Origin: Firmicutes bacterium UBA6132
GTDB lineage: Bacteria; Bacillota_A; Clostridia; Tissierellales; Sedimentibacteraceae
NCBI GenBank assembly: GCA_002435835.1
Contig: DIVM01000058.1
Coordinates: 1-30,561 of the forward strand
DNA length: 30,561 nt
Direction of reading: 5' to 3'
Shown: positions 16,082 through 23,056 of the stretch, piece by piece
How the letters are laid out: every line of letters begins with the position of its first letter
How positions within the stretch are numbered: position 1 is the stretch's first letter
Position numbers and translations under genes: made by a program
Notes under the pieces: generated by a model
What the model saw: only the letters and a program-made list of their open reading frames with translations
What the model was told of the DNA's origin: nothing
The model's database searches: none

Positions 16082-17084
16082 TTACCTCCTTCATGGCATT
16101 TTCTAACTTATTTATGCAATTAGAATAAGAAATATATTGTGGACAAATATCGTCACATCTTCCACATCCGACACACATGTGATATCCATTTCTTTTTTTA
16201 TAGTCATATACTTTATGAAGAACTTTAAAACGCATTCTTTGTCCATTATTTTTTCGGTAAGATCCTCCACCTGCAACATCTGTATATCCATCAACCATGC
16301 ATGAAGCCCATACACGTCTTCTTTCACCTGCATTACCATTATCAGTGTAAAAAATATCTTGCATTGTAAAGCATGTACAAGTTGGACATACAAAATTACA
16401 CCTACCACAGCTAATGCATCTTGAATCATATTCATCCCACATTTTTGATTTAATTATATCCAATGTAATATTATCAGGAATATTTACCTTTACGTGGTTT
16501 TCAGTAACATATGAAGGAATAACTTCTTGCTTTTTATTGAATGAATTTTCAAAATCATTTTCAAAATCACTACATTTATTATCAATTAAGAAACTTTCTC
16601 CATCGTAGTCTATGCTTGCATGATAAGAATCTACTTTATTTGTTACCATATCAACACAAAAGCAGTTTTCAAAGCTACTTTTACAACCCATTAAAATAAA
16701 TTTCACATTTTCTCTTAACCTTTTATAATAATAATCTTCAAAACCATTTTTTAGGTATATTTCATCTAAACGCTTTACTGAGTGAAGATCACAGCTTCTT
16801 AAAAATATTATAGCTTTATTTTTGCCTTCATCTGCTTCCTTAACAACTTCTTCAGTAAAATAAAACAATGTTTCAGAAATTGGAAGTAATACTTCCTTAA
16901 ATGAAAAGTCTGACTTTTTATCAAAAACAATTTCTTCCACACTTTCTACTTTACCATAACGAACCACATCAGTATCTGAAAAAGTTCCCCCTCCTTCAAA
17001 ACATTTAGGAGCATATATAAAATAATTTTCTGACCACTTTTTAATAACAGTATTCATATTATCATTATTTAAACTATATCCCAT
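16065..17084 (-). CDS. asrA: Anaerobic sulfite reductase subunit A (ferredoxin-like)
   Basis: 339 residues. The N-terminal about 200 residues have the AsrA/hydrogenase-beta-like domain (with FLRSCDLHSVKRLDE). Two C-terminal [4Fe-4S] motifs follow: CISCGRCNFVC (Cys223, 226, 229, 233) and CVGCGRCDDIC (Cys304, 307, 310, 314). It shuttles electrons between AsrB and AsrC. The start codon is two bases after the FNT stop with a GAGG site inside that gene, so the two are translationally linked. Confidence 0.95.
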   Translation of the reverse strand: MGYSLNNDNMNTVIKKWSENYFIYAPKCFEGGGTFSDTDVVRYGKVESVEEIVFDKKSDFSFKEVLLPISETLFYFTEEVVKEADEGKNKAIIFLRSCDLHSVKRLDEIYLKNGFEDYYYKRLRENVKFILMGCKSSFENCFCVDMVTNKVDSYHASIDYDGESFLIDNKCSDFENDFENSFNKKQEVIPSYVTENHVKVNIPDNITLDIIKSKMWDEYDSRCISCGRCNFVCPTCTCFTMQDIFYTDNGNAGERRRVWASCMVDGYTDVAGGGSYRKNNGQRMRFKVLHKVYDYKKRNGYHMCVGCGRCDDICPQYISYSNCINKLENAMKEVNEIES

Positions 17085-17086
17085 AC

Positions 17087-17854
17087 TTATACCTCTTCCT
17101 TTTTTGATATTATAAAATACGGCATGGCAACAAATAAAATTCCACCAACCATATTTCCTAAAGTAACAACTAAAATATTATAAAAATAACCAAAAATGCT
17201 CACATCAGCAGATAACGGCGAAAGCAAACCTATAGTTAATAAAGTCATATTGGCAATGCTATGTTCATATCCACTAGTTATAAAAGCAAAAAGACACCAG
17301 AAAATCATAATAAGTTTTCCACTTTCTGATTTACATTTAAAACTGCACCATGTTGCTAAACACACTAAAATATTGCAAAGCACACCTCTAAAAAACAAAA
17401 CTGTAAAAGATGCATTCATTTTTAATGATGATGAAATAGCTATAAATTCTCCAACATTTTTTGTTGCAAGCCCTGCTTTATAAAAAATAATAGCTAAAAT
17501 AATTGAACCAAGCCAATTTCCTAAATAGCAGACAACCCATAATTTTAAAGTGTCTGAAAAACTAACTTTTTTATTCAATACACCGGCAATCATGATCATA
17601 TTGTTTCCAGTGAAAAGTTCTGATCCTGACATTACAACTAAACTTAAAGCAATTCCAAATGATGCCCCCATAATTATTTTAGCGTAGGGAATTTCGAACA
17701 AAAGTCCGCCAATAGTAAAAATTAATAAAACTCCAAAACCTACGAACATTCCAGCCATCATGGATGAAACGAAAAACCCCATTGGATTCTTTTTTAAAAA
17801 TTGATTTTTAAATTTTGCTGCATTAATAACAGCTAAGAATTCTTCACTATACAT
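17087..17854 (-). CDS. Formate/nitrite-transporter family channel, probable hydrosulfide channel
   Basis: 255 residues with six transmembrane helices (about 28-52, 60-82, 105-128, 155-175, 185-205, 222-248), the FNT fold that forms pentameric anion channels. Placed first in the asr operon and two bases from asrA. In Clostridioides difficile an FNT member beside asrABC was characterised as a hydrosulfide channel, so the likely job here is to let the product HS- out, or possibly to bring sulfite in. Formate or nitrite cannot be excluded from sequence alone. The start has GAGGTG upstream. Confidence 0.85.
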   Translation of the reverse strand: MYSEEFLAVINAAKFKNQFLKKNPMGFFVSSMMAGMFVGFGVLLIFTIGGLLFEIPYAKIIMGASFGIALSLVVMSGSELFTGNNMIMIAGVLNKKVSFSDTLKLWVVCYLGNWLGSIILAIIFYKAGLATKNVGEFIAISSSLKMNASFTVLFFRGVLCNILVCLATWCSFKCKSESGKLIMIFWCLFAFITSGYEHSIANMTLLTIGLLSPLSADVSIFGYFYNILVVTLGNMVGGILFVAMPYFIISKKEEV

Positions 17855-17882
17855 TCTACACCTCTCAATTTTTATTGTTAAA

Positions 17883-17921
17883 ATTATATTAATAAATTTT
17901 GTATGTGATATTATTTATCAC
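17883..17921 (-). promoter_or_regulatory. Promoter of the FNT-asr operon with Crp/Fnr-type palindrome
   Basis: A TATAAT -10 sits at 17883-17888 (minus). The region where the -35 should be has no consensus but is covered by GTGATA (17905-17910), five bases, TATCAC (17916-17921). Its centre lies about 37-41 bases before the likely transcription start, the place where Crp/Fnr class II activators bind. Confidence 0.55.
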
Positions 17922-18290
17922 GCTTCCTAAATATTTTTAATCTTATCTTGTTGATTACTTAATTTTTAAAAAATATTATTATATATTACCTATATTGTCC
18001 TTTTTTACTCATATTAAAAAGTCTCCAAGTATTAATTAAAAATATTGCTTTATTTAATCAAAGAAAATTATATTTCTATAATTAAGTATATTAAACTTTT
18101 AACAAATATGATGTTGCAGCAGCAACATATAAATAAAATATGATATTCATTTAACAAAACAAAAAAGGAAGCTCTGAAGTATTAAATACAATACAAGCTA
18201 AATTAGTAAAAAAACTTAGCTTAAAATGAGAGATTTTTATTTAAGATAAAATTTAATGAAAAATTATATGATAAAATAAATTTATATTAG
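17922..18290. other. Gene-free divergent spacer
   Basis: Very A/T-rich. Only weak structures are seen: ATGTTGC-AGCA-GCAACAT (18111-18128) and AAGCTAA/TTAGCTT (18195-18222). No open reading frame or recognisable remnant, no riboswitch fold that I can identify. Confidence 0.5.
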
Positions 18291-18320
18291 TTGTAAATTA
18301 TTTTAATTTATTGATATAAT
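18291..18320 (+). promoter_or_regulatory. Predicted promoter of the first Crp/Fnr regulator
   Basis: TTGTAA (18291-18296), 18-base spacer, TATAAT (18315-18320). The ribosome binding site GGAGGT is at 18346-18351, six bases before the ATG. Confidence 0.55.
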
Positions 18321-18357
18321 ATTTATATTAAATTTTGATATATTTGGAGGTAATGTA

Positions 18358-19020
18358 ATGGAAGAAGTTTTAGAACTTAGGCAAAATATCCCATTGTTTA
18401 ATGGTATAAATAAATCAGAATTATCTCCTATGTTAAAATGCCTTGGAGCTTATAAGAAGAGTTTTGAAAAGGGTACCTATATTTTTATGGAAGATGATAA
18501 AATTCAAAATATAGGAGTTGTATTGTCCGGTACCATACATATGGTTAAAGAAGATGTATGGGGAAACAAAGCATTAATAACTTCCATGACAGAAGGACAA
18601 ATATTTGGTGAAACATATGTGTGTAGCAGTTCATTGGCAAGCACCGTTTCATTTTATTCAATAAACAATTGTAATATCCTTTTCCTTCCATTTCAAAGAA
18701 TTATAAAAACATGTTCTAATTCATGTGTATATCATCATAAGCTTATTGAAAATATGATGATTCTTATTGCTGAAAAAAACTTAAAATTAATTGAAAAAAT
18801 AGACATAACATCGAAAAAATCAATACGCGAGAAAATATTGACTTATTTATCAAACCAAACTCAAAAAAATGAACAAAAACACATTACAATTCCATTAGGA
18901 CGTATTGAATTAGCTGATTATCTTTGTGTTAACCGCTCTGCTTTAACAAGGGAGCTATCTAAAATGAAGGATGAAGGATTAATTGATTATGATAAAAATA
19001 CATTTTATTTAATAAAATAA
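18358..19020 (+). CDS. Crp/Fnr-family regulator, cysteine-rich, divergent from asr
   Basis: 220 residues: a cyclic-nucleotide-binding-type beta-roll (about 12-125), a dimerisation helix (about 125-155) and a winged helix (about 155-218) with LADYLCVNRSALTRELSKM. The recognition helix has R-S-A-L-T-R-E-L, lacking the Glu that CRP uses (R-E-T-V-G-R) and the E..SR of FNR, so it probably reads a different sequence. Six cysteines are present (28, 89, 105, 119, 123, 190), but none form the N-terminal FNR cluster. The cAMP-binding Arg-Ser pair is not evident. Its position opposite the FNT-asr operon, with a palindrome over that promoter, makes it the best candidate regulator of sulfite reduction. 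Confidence 0.85.
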   Translation: MEEVLELRQNIPLFNGINKSELSPMLKCLGAYKKSFEKGTYIFMEDDKIQNIGVVLSGTIHMVKEDVWGNKALITSMTEGQIFGETYVCSSSLASTVSFYSINNCNILFLPFQRIIKTCSNSCVYHHKLIENMMILIAEKNLKLIEKIDITSKKSIREKILTYLSNQTQKNEQKHITIPLGRIELADYLCVNRSALTRELSKMKDEGLIDYDKNTFYLIK

Positions 19021-19129
19021 GAAATCAACAAAATAACCATTAAATTAAATTTCAGTTAATAATAATCAAATAATTCTTTTTTGGATTTATTATGTTTCTT
19101 AAAATTAATATACATGTTTTGATTTAATT

Positions 19130-19155
19130 TCAACCCATAATGGTTGATTTTTTTT
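19130..19155 (+). terminator. Probable terminator of the first Crp/Fnr gene
   Basis: TCAACC (19130-19135), six-base loop, GGTTGA (19142-19147), then a T-run. The stem is short (6 bp) but the U-tract is good. Confidence 0.6.
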
Positions 19156-19166
19156 ATTTTAACAAC

Positions 19167-19208
19167 TTGATTTTAGTCAAGGAATTTATTGCTGAATTAA
19201 ATTAAAAT
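19167..19208 (+). promoter_or_regulatory. FNR-like box and -10 upstream of the DUF6448 gene
   Basis: TTGAT-TTTA-GTCAA (19167-19180) differs by one base from the FNR consensus TTGAT-N4-ATCAA. A TAAAAT at 19203-19208 predicts a start near 19215, which puts the box centre at about -41, the class II activator position. No good -35 exists. Confidence 0.55.
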
Positions 19209-19248
19209 CAAAATATAAATTTTAATAATTAAAAATAAGGAGTATAAA

Positions 19249-20028
19249 ATGAAAGCAAAATCTATTAAATCAAAACTAATAAAATCTTTAGGAACAGTTG
19301 CAGCAGCTGCAGCAATAATCATCATGATGCCGGTGTCAGCAAGTGCCCATTGTGACACAATGGATGGTCCTACCGTTGCAGATGGCATAAAAGCCATAGA
19401 AAACAACAATATAAACTATGTTCTGAAATGGATACAGCCGGATTATGAAAAAGAAATTACTGATATATTTAACTTAAGCATGAAAGTTAAAGATTTAAGT
19501 CCAGAATCAAAAGAACTTGCTGAAAAATATTTCTTCAGCGAACTGGTTAGAATACACAGGTCTGGAGAAGGAGCACCATTTACTGGTTTAAAACCTTCTG
19601 GTACATTCATTGATGAAAAAGTATTAGCTGCAGATGAAAGTATTGAAATTGGCAATTTATCACCATTGGAAAATTTAATTGAAGAAGAAAAAATGCCAGA
19701 ACTTAAGGAAAGATTTGAAAGAGTTATAGAATTGAAAAATTTTGATGTTAACAATGTAGAAGAAGGAAGAGAATATATAGAAGCATATGTTAAATTCTTC
19801 AAATTTGCTGAAGGGGAAGAAGACCATCATGGAGAAGCAGTTGAAACTGCTCATGGCACTGCAGACAATCATAGTGAAGAAGAAGCTTCTCATGAAGCTG
19901 TAGAAGCAAGCACTCAAGCTGCTGATGAAAAATCAGCTAATATTAATTGGATTAGCTGGGCTTTAGCAGGCGTATTCTTTGTTACAACTTTAGTGTCTCA
20001 TATTAAATTGAAAAAATGCAGCAAATAA
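19249..20028 (+). CDS. DUF6448 family exported, membrane-anchored His-rich protein
   Basis: 259 residues. Basic N-terminus, hydrophobic core and a type I signal site SASA|HCDTMDGP: cleavage after residue 33 would leave a mature N-terminus beginning His-Cys. The HCDTMDGP motif marks DUF6448. The body (about 34-185) is helical and acidic. Residues 191-215 are rich in His and Glu (DHHGE, AHGTADNH, SHEA), then a C-terminal transmembrane helix (about 234-251) and a basic tail. The protein should therefore face outside, anchored by its C-terminus. The free terminal His, the Cys and the His cluster suggest metal (Cu/Zn) or heme binding, but no function is established. An FNR-like box lies upstream and a signal peptidase gene downstream. 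Confidence 0.7.
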   Translation: MKAKSIKSKLIKSLGTVAAAAAIIIMMPVSASAHCDTMDGPTVADGIKAIENNNINYVLKWIQPDYEKEITDIFNLSMKVKDLSPESKELAEKYFFSELVRIHRSGEGAPFTGLKPSGTFIDEKVLAADESIEIGNLSPLENLIEEEKMPELKERFERVIELKNFDVNNVEEGREYIEAYVKFFKFAEGEEDHHGEAVETAHGTADNHSEEEASHEAVEASTQAADEKSANINWISWALAGVFFVTTLVSHIKLKKCSK

Positions 20029-20029
20029 T

Positions 20030-20098
20030 CTTATTGTATGCACAATAAGCATCTATGTAAACATTTAGGGATTTCTCATGTGAAGACATCCCTAAATG
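20030..20098 (+). other. Two hairpins between the DUF6448 and signal peptidase genes
   Basis: CTTATTGT-ATGC-ACAATAAG (20030-20049) and the 11-bp perfect stem CATTTAGGGAT/ATCCCTAAATG (20062-20072 / 20088-20098). Neither is followed by a proper T-run, so they may attenuate, stabilise or mark mRNA processing between two co-transcribed genes instead of ending the transcript. The RBS of the next gene starts ten bases on. Confidence 0.5.
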
Positions 20099-20118
20099 CT
20101 TTATAAAAGGAGTTAGAA

Positions 20119-20631
20119 ATGAAAGCAATTTTTAAGTGGTTATCTTTTATGGCTGGAATAATTATTATGTTTATTATTTTATATAATTATGTTTTCTTTG
20201 TTATTGTCGTGCCCAGCCCATCAATGCATCCTACTATAAAAGTGGGCGATCGCATTATAACATCAAGAATCCACGATATAGATTTAATCAACACAGGAGA
20301 TATTTTAGTATTTTATTCAGAGGAGCTTGAGGAAATATTGGTAAAGAGGGTTATAGGACTTCCCAATGATACAGTTGAAATAAATTCAAAGGGAGAAGTT
20401 TTTGTTAACAATAAAGAATTAAATGAACCCTATGTTAAAGTGCCTGATACTAAAAGCGGAAGTTTTAAAGTTCCAGACAAAGAATATTTTTTCTTAGGCG
20501 ACTATCGTGAACATTCCTATGACAGCCGTTCATGGAACAATCCTTATATTCTTAGAGAAAATATTATTGGAAAAGCTGAATTTATTTTATTTCCTTTTAA
20601 CAGGATTTCAAATTTAAATAATTTAAATTAA
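20119..20631 (+). CDS. lepB: Signal peptidase I
   Basis: 170 residues, the short Gram-positive type with one N-terminal membrane anchor (about 9-31). Box B PSPSMHPT holds the catalytic Ser35. The general base is Lys76 in VKRVIGLP. The box E region is GDYREHSYDSRSW, where the usual GDN reads GDY. It removes signal peptides from exported proteins at the outer membrane face. The gene is 90 bases from the DUF6448 gene with no evident promoter between, so co-transcription is likely. That suggests it may serve this partner in particular (inference). RBS GGAG. Confidence 0.9.
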   Translation: MKAIFKWLSFMAGIIIMFIILYNYVFFVIVVPSPSMHPTIKVGDRIITSRIHDIDLINTGDILVFYSEELEEILVKRVIGLPNDTVEINSKGEVFVNNKELNEPYVKVPDTKSGSFKVPDKEYFFLGDYREHSYDSRSWNNPYILRENIIGKAEFILFPFNRISNLNNLN

Positions 20632-20666
20632 CATTCATAGCATAAATTTAAATTATGTTGCACAAA

Positions 20667-20696
20667 TCACATACACCTATGTCATAATAATATAAT
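20667..20696 (+). promoter_or_regulatory. -10 and imperfect palindrome upstream of the second Crp/Fnr gene
   Basis: TATAAT at 20691-20696 without a matching -35; the imperfect palindrome TCACATA-CACC-TATGTCA (20667-20684) covers that region. It may be a site for auto-control. Confidence 0.4.
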
Positions 20697-20726
20697 CTTA
20701 AATAAAAACATGGGAGGTATGAAGCA

Positions 20727-21443
20727 GTGCAAATTTTGAATCATATTATTAAAATTCATAAACAGCATCACAATCATGCAAAAAATAATGATATATGCGT
20801 TTCTATTGTTCCAATATTTAACCACTTAGAAAAATCCCAAATGCCTGAAATTACAAAGGTTACACATTCTGCTTCATATAAAAAAGGGGAAATTATTTAT
20901 AAGGCTGGTGATCAATCAGATTCTCTTTATATAGTCAGCAAAGGAAAAATTAAAATTTACCGTTTATCCGAATCAGGAAAGGAGCAGCTGGTACGAATTT
21001 TAAAAGATGGGGACTTTACTGGAGAATTAGCTTTATTTAATGAATCAATTCATGAAGCTTACGCACAGGCTATGGAAGAAACAGAAGTTTGCATTGTTAA
21101 ACGTCATGACTTACAGAAACTCCTTTTAAAATATCCATCAATTTCATTAAAAGTATTATCAGAATTTGCAAACAGATTAGATAAATCAGAAAAACAAACC
21201 ACAGATTTTGCAACAGAAAAGGTTGAAACAAGGATTGCAAAATTTTTAATTGAATGTTCAGACTTAAGTGATTCAAATGAAATCACATTGCCCATGAGCA
21301 AAAAAGATTTAGCTTCATATTTAGGCACTACACCAGAAACTATAAGCCGAAAACTTTTATATCTTGAAGAAGAAAAATTAATAAAACAAGAAGCAAATAA
21401 AAAAATAAAAATATTAAATATTGATGATTTGTTACTTGTTTAA
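20727..21443 (+). CDS. Crp/Fnr-family regulator with FNR-like recognition helix
   Basis: 238 residues from a GTG start; GGGAGG lies nine bases upstream and the closer ATG (20719) is out of frame. The N-terminal extension (1-24) is unusual: five histidines in 12 residues (His6, 11, 14, 15, 17) followed by Cys24. A beta-roll sensor domain (about 28-140; KKGEIIYKAGDQSDSLYIV), dimer helix and winged helix (about 165-232) follow. The recognition helix LGTTPETISRKL keeps the E..SR triad by which FNR reads TTGAT half-sites, and one such site lies upstream of the DUF6448 gene. The FNR [4Fe-4S] cysteines are missing, so the signal may be a metal, heme or thiol state instead. Monocistronic with terminator. 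Confidence 0.85.
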   Translation: MQILNHIIKIHKQHHNHAKNNDICVSIVPIFNHLEKSQMPEITKVTHSASYKKGEIIYKAGDQSDSLYIVSKGKIKIYRLSESGKEQLVRILKDGDFTGELALFNESIHEAYAQAMEETEVCIVKRHDLQKLLLKYPSISLKVLSEFANRLDKSEKQTTDFATEKVETRIAKFLIECSDLSDSNEITLPMSKKDLASYLGTTPETISRKLLYLEEEKLIKQEANKKIKILNIDDLLLV

Positions 21444-21448
21444 TTTTT

Positions 21449-21482
21449 AAAAAACCGCTGATTATTAAAATCACGGTTTTTT
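21449..21482 (+). terminator. Terminator of the second Crp/Fnr gene
   Basis: AAAAAACCG-C-TGAT, seven-base loop, ATCA-CGGTTTTTT (one bulged C). Starts six bases after the stop codon. Confidence 0.8.
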
Positions 21483-21537
21483 ATTGATTTAAACATCAAT
21501 TTTATGTTCTTTTTTTAATTTTCCACATTATTTATTA

Positions 21538-21753
21538 TTATGTATCTATGTCGAAATCAATTAATCCATCATTCCTCATCTTGTTTAGTTCACGGGATAG
21601 GGATGACCTTTGAATTTCTATTTTTTCTGCTATTATTACCTATATATTCTGTTGCTTAGTATTTATTTCTATCACAATTAAGTAGTTTTGTTTTACATTT
21701 TATTTATTTTGTAAAATCAATTGTCATATCCTAATCATTGTCTATTGCGTAAA
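21538..21753 (-). pseudogene. Decayed Crp/Fnr regulator, C-terminal remnant
   Basis: Read on the minus strand in one frame, the sequence ends with AEKIEIQRSSLSRELNKM followed by RNDGLIDFDIDT and TAA. This is a clear winged-helix end, closely parallel to the intact regulator at 18358-19020 (VNRSALTRELSKMKDEGLID). Upstream codons still resemble the family (TKQQNI, LILQNK) but are broken by in-frame stops at 21640-21642, 21700-21702, 21724-21726 and 21742-21744. Nothing recognisable of the sensor domain remains. It belongs to the RSxLxREL subtype of the first regulator, not to the FNR-like second one, so a paralogue has been lost here. Confidence 0.7.
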
Positions 21754-21779
21754 TCTTTTATAAAACATATACTTGAAAT

Positions 21780-21917
21780 ATAAGAATTTCTATAATTCTT
21801 ATAAATTTTTCAAAATTTTATTTCCCCAAAACTCCTATAAAATTGTTTAAGGGGACGTAATAGCGATACTATGATATAAGTTATGAAATACTTAATAAAT
21901 AGTCTCGCTATTATAAT
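21780..21917 (+). promoter_or_regulatory. Cluster of three inverted repeats before the winged-helix gene
   Basis: In order: ATAAGAATT-TCTAT-AATTCTTAT (21780-21802), a perfect palindrome containing a TATAAT (21791-21796); TCCCC ... GGGGA (21823-21827 / 21851-21855) with added A/T pairs; and TAATAGCGATACTAT ... ATAGTCTCGCTATTA (21858-21872 / 21899-21913, one mismatch), followed by a T-rich stretch. Could be an operator plus a structured leader or attenuator for the genes at 21965 and 22441. A second TATAAT lies at 21912-21917. Confidence 0.45.
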
Positions 21918-21964
21918 TTTATTGTTTATTAATTTCTTAATTTCTTTATGTAAGGGAGATTGAT

Positions 21965-22414
21965 GTGAATCATATAACTTGTAATTACTTAGGTGAAAAT
22001 TTTATAAAATTTGATGACTATATTATATTTGAAATATGCGACAATGAAAATACATATAAACAAATTCCAGTTGAAGAATTTGTAGAAAAATTAACATCTA
22101 AAAAAAACACTAAACCCATAGAAAAAATTATTAACTATGACTCCTTAGAAATTAAAACTGATAGTTCCGAAGTATATCGAGATGGAGTTCAAATTAATTT
22201 ATCTACCAAAGAATATAAGTTACTTCGTATTTTCATTGATAATAAAGGTAAAATCCTAACTAATGAACAAATTATTAACTGTGTATGGGGTATAGCCTAT
22301 GCTAATATCGGTATGCTTAGAGTAGCCATAAAAAGGCTGCGAAGTAAAATTGACCCAAACAATGAATATTTGAAAACAATAAGAGGCAAAGGATATACAT
22401 TCATCAATTTATGA
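21965..22414 (+). CDS. Stand-alone winged-helix DNA-binding protein (OmpR/PhoB type)
   Basis: 149 residues from GTG with GGGAG upstream. The C-terminal half (about 65-148) is a Trans_reg_C winged helix with INLSTKEYKLLRIFIDN, GKILTNEQIINCVWG, the recognition helix region ANIGMLRVAIKRLRSKI and the end KTIRGKGYTFI. The N-terminal about 60 residues do not form a receiver domain (no phospho-acceptor Asp pattern, too short), so it is not a normal response regulator. 26 bases before the TetR gene, probably in one transcript. Target unknown. Confidence 0.75.
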   Translation: MNHITCNYLGENFIKFDDYIIFEICDNENTYKQIPVEEFVEKLTSKKNTKPIEKIINYDSLEIKTDSSEVYRDGVQINLSTKEYKLLRIFIDNKGKILTNEQIINCVWGIAYANIGMLRVAIKRLRSKIDPNNEYLKTIRGKGYTFINL

Positions 22415-22440
22415 AATAAGAAATAAAAGGGGGAAATGTA

Positions 22441-23016
22441 GTGTCGCATTCCATATTGACTGAAATGACTAAGATTTTAATTTCAAAATCATTTAAAAAA
22501 CTTTTAAGTAAAAAACCTTTAAATAAAATATCAATAAAAGATATAGCTAAAGACTGTCAACTAACAAGACAAACTTTTTATTATCACTTTCAAGATATTT
22601 ACGAATTGCTCGATTGGACATATAAAAATGAAATAGGTCACTTATTAAATGAATCTCAAATTGACAGTTGGGAAAAAATTATTAAAAACATATTAATTTA
22701 TATTCTTGAAAATAAGTCCATGTTTGAATATACAATGCAATCTGTTGGACGTGAATATTTTGAACAAACTATCTATCCCGATTTATACGAATTTTGCAAA
22801 AATAAAATAAAACAAGTTTCAATAGATGCAGATATCCCTGATGATAAAATAAATTTTTTAGCAAATTTACAAGCTATTACTTTAATATCCATCATAATCC
22901 AATGGGCCAATAAAGGTATGAAAGATAAACCCGATGAAATTGTAAAAATGTTAGATAAAACATTAAATTCAGCTACACTAAATGTTCTTAAAGAATATGA
23001 AACTACTAATATTTAA
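22441..23016 (+). CDS. TetR/AcrR-family regulator, DhaS-like
   Basis: 191 residues from a GTG with GGGGGA upstream. The N-terminal helix-turn-helix (about 8-55) shows KKPLNKISIKDIAKDCQLTR then QTFYYHFQDIYELLDW, the pattern of the DhaS/TetR_C_8-type group where Tyr-Tyr-His-Phe precedes the long helix. The C-terminal ligand domain (about 70-185) is helical and unassigned. It converges on the RND efflux operon with a shared terminator; control of that operon is possible but the operon has its own TetR gene. Confidence 0.8.
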   Translation: MSHSILTEMTKILISKSFKKLLSKKPLNKISIKDIAKDCQLTRQTFYYHFQDIYELLDWTYKNEIGHLLNESQIDSWEKIIKNILIYILENKSMFEYTMQSVGREYFEQTIYPDLYEFCKNKIKQVSIDADIPDDKINFLANLQAITLISIIIQWANKGMKDKPDEIVKMLDKTLNSATLNVLKEYETTNI

Positions 23017-23020
23017 TAAA

Positions 23021-23056
23021 CCCCCTATAGATATTTAAATCTATAGGGGGTATTTT
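23021..23056. terminator. Strong bidirectional terminator
   Basis: CCCCCTATAGAT (23021-23032), loop ATTTAA, ATCTATAGGGGG (23039-23050), then TATTTTTT. Separates the converging TetR and RND genes. Confidence 0.92.

Noticed and set aside
18111..18128. ATGTTGC...GCAACAT repeat as a mobile-element end
   Set aside because: No transposase, no partner repeat and no target duplication are visible; it is short enough to be chance or a minor operator.
17922..18290. Riboswitch before the asr operon or regulator
   Set aside because: No T-box, SAM, TPP, cobalamin or other known conserved core could be recognised, and predicted starts leave only short leaders.
20601..20655. AATTTAAATT repeats after the signal peptidase as a terminator
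   Set aside because: The stem is A/T only and lacks a proper T-run; in such A/T-rich DNA this arises by chance.
21965..22414. Classical two-component response regulator
   Set aside because: The N-terminal 60 residues are too short and lack the receiver-domain aspartates; only the DNA-binding half is present, and no histidine kinase is nearby.
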